Shown here: piece after piece, positions 61,625-64,000 of the stretch
Position numbering within the stretch: the first letter of the stretch is position 1
How the letters are laid out: each line of letters opens with the position of its first letter
From: a virus
Virus record (IMG/VR): IMGVR_UViG_3300045996_002560
Span: 1 to 64,000 of that record
DNA: 64,000 nt
Direction: 5' to 3' (one strand)
The notes under the pieces: generated by a model
Told to the model about the DNA's origin: nothing
The model's database searches: none
The model's input: only the letters and a program-made list of their open reading frames with translations
Translations under genes and position numbers: made by a program

Positions 61625-61807
61625 ATGTCAGACCCGCAGTTGTGGCAACGGAGCGAGCATCCGTTGCATGTGAGCAGCATCCAGCGAAAGGAGGCATGGC
61701 AAGAGGAAATTCGAAAGCTGACCGTCAATTCGCTTGCAACGGCACAACGTCGGGCCGAGCATAAGCGTCGTGGTGGTCGCACTCTCTATCCAACCATGGG
61801 AAGTTGA
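61625..61807 (+). CDS. Small basic protein, 60 aa
   Basis: ATG with GGAG six bases upstream. Contains SIQRKEAWQEEIRKLTVNSLA and a basic tail AEHKRRGGR. Possibly nucleic-acid binding; no family. Confidence 0.55.
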   Translation: MSDPQLWQRSEHPLHVSSIQRKEAWQEEIRKLTVNSLATAQRRAEHKRRGGRTLYPTMGS

Positions 61808-61808
61808 A

Positions 61809-61940
61809 ATGACCAACAGGCAAATCGTTACCTGGTCGATTGTGGCCAGTGCATTTATGGCTCTATCGTATCTCGCAGCCTTTCTGTCATTCGTGGCATT
61901 GGTCACATGGGTGGTCAAGCGCGTCTGGCTAGGAGTATGA
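61809..61940 (+). CDS. Small membrane protein, duplicate A
   Basis: Forty-three residues, a single hydrophobic helix, ending VVKRVWLGV. It is a tandem duplicate of the next gene, which ends VVKLVWLGV, and both follow the same 5' sequence ACCATGGGAAGTTGAAATG. Confidence 0.6.
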   Translation: MTNRQIVTWSIVASAFMALSYLAAFLSFVALVTWVVKRVWLGV

Positions 61941-61956
61941 ACATGCCTATCAAACC
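61926..61956 (+). repeat. 31-bp direct repeat, copy 1
   Basis: A 31-base sequence starting TGGCTAGGAGTATG, identical to 62114-62144. It spans the end of one small membrane gene, the ribosome-binding site AGGAG and the start of the next. Confidence 0.95.
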
Positions 61957-62128
61957 ATGGGAAGTTGAAATGCGCCTTCCAAGACTAGGTTCCAAGTCCG
62001 TCCTAGCCCTGTATTTATTGGGGGCTGTGAGTATCACTCTAGCCTACCTCGCAACCATTCTGTCAATCGTGGCCTTGATCGCATGGGTGATCGCACGGGT
62101 GGTCAAGCTCGTTTGGCTAGGAGTATGA
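61937..62128 (+). CDS. Small membrane protein, duplicate B
   Basis: Sixty-three residues from the ATG after AGGAG; a second in-frame ATG at 61970 aligns with the start of duplicate A. One or two hydrophobic helices (about 24-58). LAYLATILSIVALIAWV parallels LSYLAAFLSFVALVTWV in duplicate A. Confidence 0.6.
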   Translation: MNMPIKPWEVEMRLPRLGSKSVLALYLLGAVSITLAYLATILSIVALIAWVIARVVKLVWLGV

Positions 62129-62144
62129 ACATGCCTATCAAACC
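62114..62144 (+). repeat. 31-bp direct repeat, copy 2
   Basis: Identical to 61926-61956. Together they mark the ends of the duplicated unit. Confidence 0.95.
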
Positions 62145-62169
62145 GGGTGATGAGTTTATGGGCGATTGA
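62125..62169 (+). pseudogene. Truncated third copy of the small membrane gene
   Basis: Starts like duplicate B (MNMPIKP) after the second 31-bp repeat but ends after 14 codons with no membrane helix. Likely a decayed or incomplete third duplication unit. Confidence 0.55.
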
Positions 62170-62217
62170 TCGATAAGCTTGCCCTATCGAAACAAAGAAA
62201 TCTCATAGGAGAATACG

Positions 62218-62256
62218 ATGTCGACCAAGAAAAGCACCGATTTCTACGGTGACTGA
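62218..62256 (+). CDS. Possible 12-aa peptide
   Basis: A 12-codon frame with TAGGAG upstream. Its STKKSTDFYGD resembles the start of the next protein (KRTKTDNEFYPR), so it could be a degraded duplicate. Low confidence as a gene. Confidence 0.25.
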   Translation: MSTKKSTDFYGD

Positions 62257-62328
62257 ATAAGAAACCGTGACTGCGTCGAGAAATTCGGGGCTCCACCCTA
62301 AAAAACATAACACAAGGAGTCCGAGAAG

Positions 62329-62469
62329 ATGAGCAACACCGTCAAAAGAACCAAGACTGACAATGAATTCTATCCCCGTCGTACCAGGGCAGAGGCAGCT
62401 AAAGTAATCGCGAAGATGCGAACTGACGGAAAGCGGTTCCTTCGCGTGGAGCTGCGCCAGTTCAACTAG
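62329..62469 (+). CDS. Small basic protein, 46 aa
   Basis: Preceded by AAGGAG about ten bases upstream. Very rich in Arg and Lys (YPRRTRAEAAKVIAKMRTDGKRF), so probably a nucleic-acid-binding or inhibitor peptide. A perfect hairpin follows its stop. Confidence 0.55.
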   Translation: MSNTVKRTKTDNEFYPRRTRAEAAKVIAKMRTDGKRFLRVELRQFN

Positions 62470-62477
62470 TTACCCCT

Positions 62478-62504
62478 GAGCCCGTCCCATGATGGGACGG
62501 GCTC
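62478..62504 (+). other. Perfect 12-bp hairpin without T-run
   Basis: GAGCCCGTCCCA and TGGGACGGGCTC around TGA. CCCACCC follows where a terminator would have T bases. It may act as an mRNA-stabilising or rho-linked element. Confidence 0.6.
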
Positions 62505-62523
62505 CCACCCTAAGGAGTGAGTT

Positions 62524-62619
62524 ATGTTCTGGCTTTACGTCGGCATGGTCTACGCCGCCTTGTTGGTGGCAATAGTCCATTTTGTTCATCAAGCGACCTA
62601 CGGGGAGCCCGACGAATGA
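62524..62619 (+). CDS. Micro membrane protein, 31 aa
   Basis: AAGGAG upstream at good distance. One membrane helix (about 3-22) with a short acidic tail. Its stop overlaps the next ATG. Function unknown. Confidence 0.55.
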   Translation: MFWLYVGMVYAALLVAIVHFVHQATYGEPDE

Positions 62620-62726
62620 TTATGTACATCGCGGAGTTCATCACAGCCACTGTCATGACGATCGTAGCTGTTGGGATGATGACAGCAGCCGTGCTGCCGC
62701 CGATCATGTACTGGTTTGGAAACTGA
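62616..62726 (+). CDS. Micro membrane protein, 36 aa
   Basis: Begins in an ATGA overlap. A single Met-rich hydrophobic helix spans almost the whole protein. With its neighbours it forms a run of tiny membrane proteins. Confidence 0.55.
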   Translation: MIMYIAEFITATVMTIVAVGMMTAAVLPPIMYWFGN

Positions 62727-62768
62727 TCCGGCAGGATTCCCTGCGGGATAACCGAGGGGAGTTCTGCC

Positions 62769-62972
62769 ATGGAAGTTATCGGACTGGCTGCATGGATTGT
62801 TGCGGCGATCATCCTGTTTGTCGTAGGAGGTTATCTCCTGGTGTATCTCATCGTGATCGTCGCCATGCCTTTCGTCGCCATTTGGACAGGAATTCAGTGG
62901 GCCGTGAAGAGGTACAAGGGTAGGACTGAAAATGGACAACCTCGACGACCAGCTGCAAACCGTCAGCCGTGA
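62769..62972 (+). CDS. Small membrane protein, 67 aa
   Basis: GAGGGGAG upstream of the ATG. Two adjoining hydrophobic segments (about 3-45) then a basic, disordered tail. Overlaps the next gene by 41 bases. Confidence 0.6.
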   Translation: MEVIGLAAWIVAAIILFVVGGYLLVYLIVIVAMPFVAIWTGIQWAVKRYKGRTENGQPRRPAANRQP

Positions 62973-63138
62973 GCTGATTGCGCAGTCTGCCTTAACCCTC
63001 GAGCTGCTGAACATCATCAGGTGGTGTCAGCCCAAGCTGGCAGCAGAGGACAATCTCACCATCGCTCGGGGGCTCACCCGAGCTGTGCAGACGACCGCTC
63101 TGCTGAAGCAGCCAGCGGCGAGCCTGTCGGTTCACTAG
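62932..63138 (+). CDS. Small soluble helical protein, 68 aa
   Basis: Helical throughout with an acidic start (MDNLDDQLQTVSRELIAQ). It overlaps the membrane gene in another frame. It ends 6 bases before the tRNA-like gene. Function unknown. Confidence 0.58.
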   Translation: MDNLDDQLQTVSRELIAQSALTLELLNIIRWCQPKLAAEDNLTIARGLTRAVQTTALLKQPAASLSVH

Positions 63139-63144
63139 CTCTAG

Positions 63145-63220
63145 ATCCCCATCGTCTACAGGACAGGACGCCTCCCCTCTCGGGGTGGAAACGTTGGTTC
63201 GAATCCAGCTGGGGATGCCA
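63145..63220 (+). tRNA. tRNA-Glu-like gene with 8-nt anticodon loop
   Basis: The acceptor stem ATCCCCA/TGGGGAT, G73 and encoded CCA, D-arm GTCT/GGAC and T-arm GTTGG/CCAGC with loop TTCGAAT are all intact and resemble E. coli tRNA-Glu. The anticodon stem CCTCC/GGTGG has a central T-T mismatch and the loop CCTCTCGG is 8 nt, containing CTC. It may be a functional Glu tRNA with odd decoding, a frameshift suppressor, or a decaying gene. Confidence 0.7.
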
Positions 63221-63243
63221 CCATCAAGTGTGAGGGGTGTGTC

Positions 63244-63594
63244 ATGAGTCTCTATGCCGAAGCCATCGCCATCTTTGGTGAACTGGATAAGGAATTCAAT
63301 CCATATTCAGATGAGTTCAGGCAGAGCGTGTTCCACGAGTGGAGCAGTGATCGGGATTTGAACTCATGGATGTTGGCTGTCTTTCCCCGTGATTATGACG
63401 ACATCGACCCTTACGTGGTCCCCATCACCACAGAGCTTCTGGACCGGCTTCAGCTGGCAATTCGGAAGCCAGTGGGGGCCGAGGACAACTGGACAGGTGA
63501 TGAGTGGCGTTCAGCGGAGACCCTCAAATTCATTGAGGCAGCTCGTGTTGCCCTGAACTCGGGCAGGAACGTATACTACATCGCAAGCTGGTAG
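63244..63594 (+). CDS. Hypothetical protein, 116 aa
   Basis: ATG preceded by GAGGGG. Acidic, helical, rich in aromatics (RDLNSWMLAVFPRDYDDID). No motif that I recognise. Follows the tRNA-like gene. Confidence 0.65.
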   Translation: MSLYAEAIAIFGELDKEFNPYSDEFRQSVFHEWSSDRDLNSWMLAVFPRDYDDIDPYVVPITTELLDRLQLAIRKPVGAEDNWTGDEWRSAETLKFIEAARVALNSGRNVYYIASW

Positions 63595-63598
63595 TTCC

Positions 63599-63700
63599 AT
63601 GCTTAGTCAACTCCTGAGCTGGGCTCACCATCGTTACTGCGTGAGCTACTGGAGCCACGTGATAGCGACCAACAAGATGTACAACCTGATTGAGATGTGA
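63599..63700 (+). CDS. Possible 33-aa protein
   Basis: An open frame filling the space between two better-supported genes, without a strong ribosome-binding site. The sequence contains SWAHHRYCVSYWSHV. Translation is uncertain. Confidence 0.35.
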   Translation: MLSQLLSWAHHRYCVSYWSHVIATNKMYNLIEM

Positions 63701-63701
63701 A

Positions 63702-63905
63702 ATGAAAGTAGCTGAGTTGATCGAGATCCTCACGACGCTCGACCCCAAGCTGGAGGTGCGTATCGCATCATCCAGCGAGGAGGAGATCGTTGAATTCGTC
63801 GAAGTTGAGACAAGGGCATATATCCGCCCCGGAGTGCCGCTTGGTATTGACAGCTTTGTTGACAAGCGGAACTGGATGACGAAGGACGTTGTTATTCTTT
63901 CCTAA
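63702..63905 (+). CDS. Small hypothetical protein, 67 aa
   Basis: ATG at 63702. The start KVAELIEILTTLDPKLEVRI followed by strands resembles small phage proteins that have a 'LxxLxxLPPDxxV' type start; function of that group is not known. Acidic overall. Confidence 0.65.
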   Translation: MKVAELIEILTTLDPKLEVRIASSSEEEIVEFVEVETRAYIRPGVPLGIDSFVDKRNWMTKDVVILS

Positions 63906-63916
63906 CGAGGTGTGAA

Positions 63917-64000
63917 ATGCCAACCAAACAATGGGTTGTCTGTGTAGAACGTCGGAACAATGAGAGGGTCTACAAAGGGTTCTGGAGTCTGGAAGAGGCC
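63917..64000 (+). CDS. Partial protein at the right edge
   Basis: Twenty-eight codons from the ATG to the window end, preceded by GAGGTG. The beginning TKQWVVCVERRNNERVYKGFW is a beta-type sequence. Too short to classify. Confidence 0.5.
   Translation, partial: MPTKQWVVCVERRNNERVYKGFWSLEEA

Noticed and set aside
62478-62504. Perfect hairpin as an intrinsic terminator
   Set aside because: No T-run follows on either strand (CCCACCC on plus, AGGGGTAAC on minus), so I list it only as a hairpin.

Overview
The window is a 64 kb stretch of the genome of a lytic-type tailed bacteriophage with a long, lambda-like non-contractile tail (siphovirus architecture). It carries a portal, a lambda gpA-like terminase, a prohead protease, a capsid, a 1625-residue tape measure and lambda L/K/I/J-type tail-tip genes. 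A two-component spanin points to a Gram-negative host. High GC, many GTG/TTG starts, ThyX and an adenosylcobalamin-type ribonucleotide reductase would fit a proteobacterium, but the host cannot be named from this sequence. No integrase or CI-type repressor is seen. The only regulators noted are a partial XRE-like C-terminus at the left edge and a small ribbon-helix-helix protein in the tail region.

Layout. (1) 1-20,133, plus strand: replication, repair and nucleotide metabolism, mostly in overlapping operon style (ATGA, GTGA and TTGA junctions). Genes include an SF2 helicase, DNA adenine methyltransferase, 5' nuclease, family-A DNA polymerase, RecU-like nuclease, DEDD exonuclease, a three-gene MotA/ExbB-like membrane cassette, SbcD/SbcC-like nuclease genes with two more metallophosphoesterases, ThyX, an HD hydrolase, a dATP/dGTP diphosphohydrolase-like protein, a MazG-like protein, NrdJ and tRNA-Trp. 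(2) 20,147-56,210, minus strand: the late genes, transcribed right to left from terminase and portal, through tailspikes and a membrane-protein cassette, head genes, tail genes, lysis genes and a last tailspike. One plus-strand gene (41,516-41,710, RHH protein) interrupts this block. (3) 56,285-64,000, plus strand: a small gene divergent from terminase, a primase-polymerase/SF3 helicase, a structured non-coding region, then many very small accessory genes, several membranous, with repeats and a tRNA-Glu-like gene.

How it works together. The replication block supplies polymerase, 5' nuclease, helicases, recombination nucleases and dNTPs. The late block builds head and tail, with a probable -1 frameshift making the gpG/gpG-T chaperone pair and intrinsic terminators just downstream of the major capsid and major tail genes. 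Three beta-helix tailspike-like proteins and two Calx-beta/glycosidase-like proteins suggest a surface-polysaccharide-degrading tail; two tailspikes share a near-identical anchor-coding 5' end, and a fragment of the same 5' end is left beside one of them.

Most unusual points: a stand-alone phage membrane protein resembling the copper/ethylene-binding domain of ETR1-type receptors (48,217-48,570); the MotA/ExbB-like cassette (8,759-10,396); the 13-bp palindromes and pseudoknot-like leader at 59.8-61.6 kb; the tailspike cassette relic; a tRNA-Glu-like gene with an apparent 8-nt anticodon loop; and a split, order-reversed gpK. All family assignments come from reading motifs by eye, without database searches.
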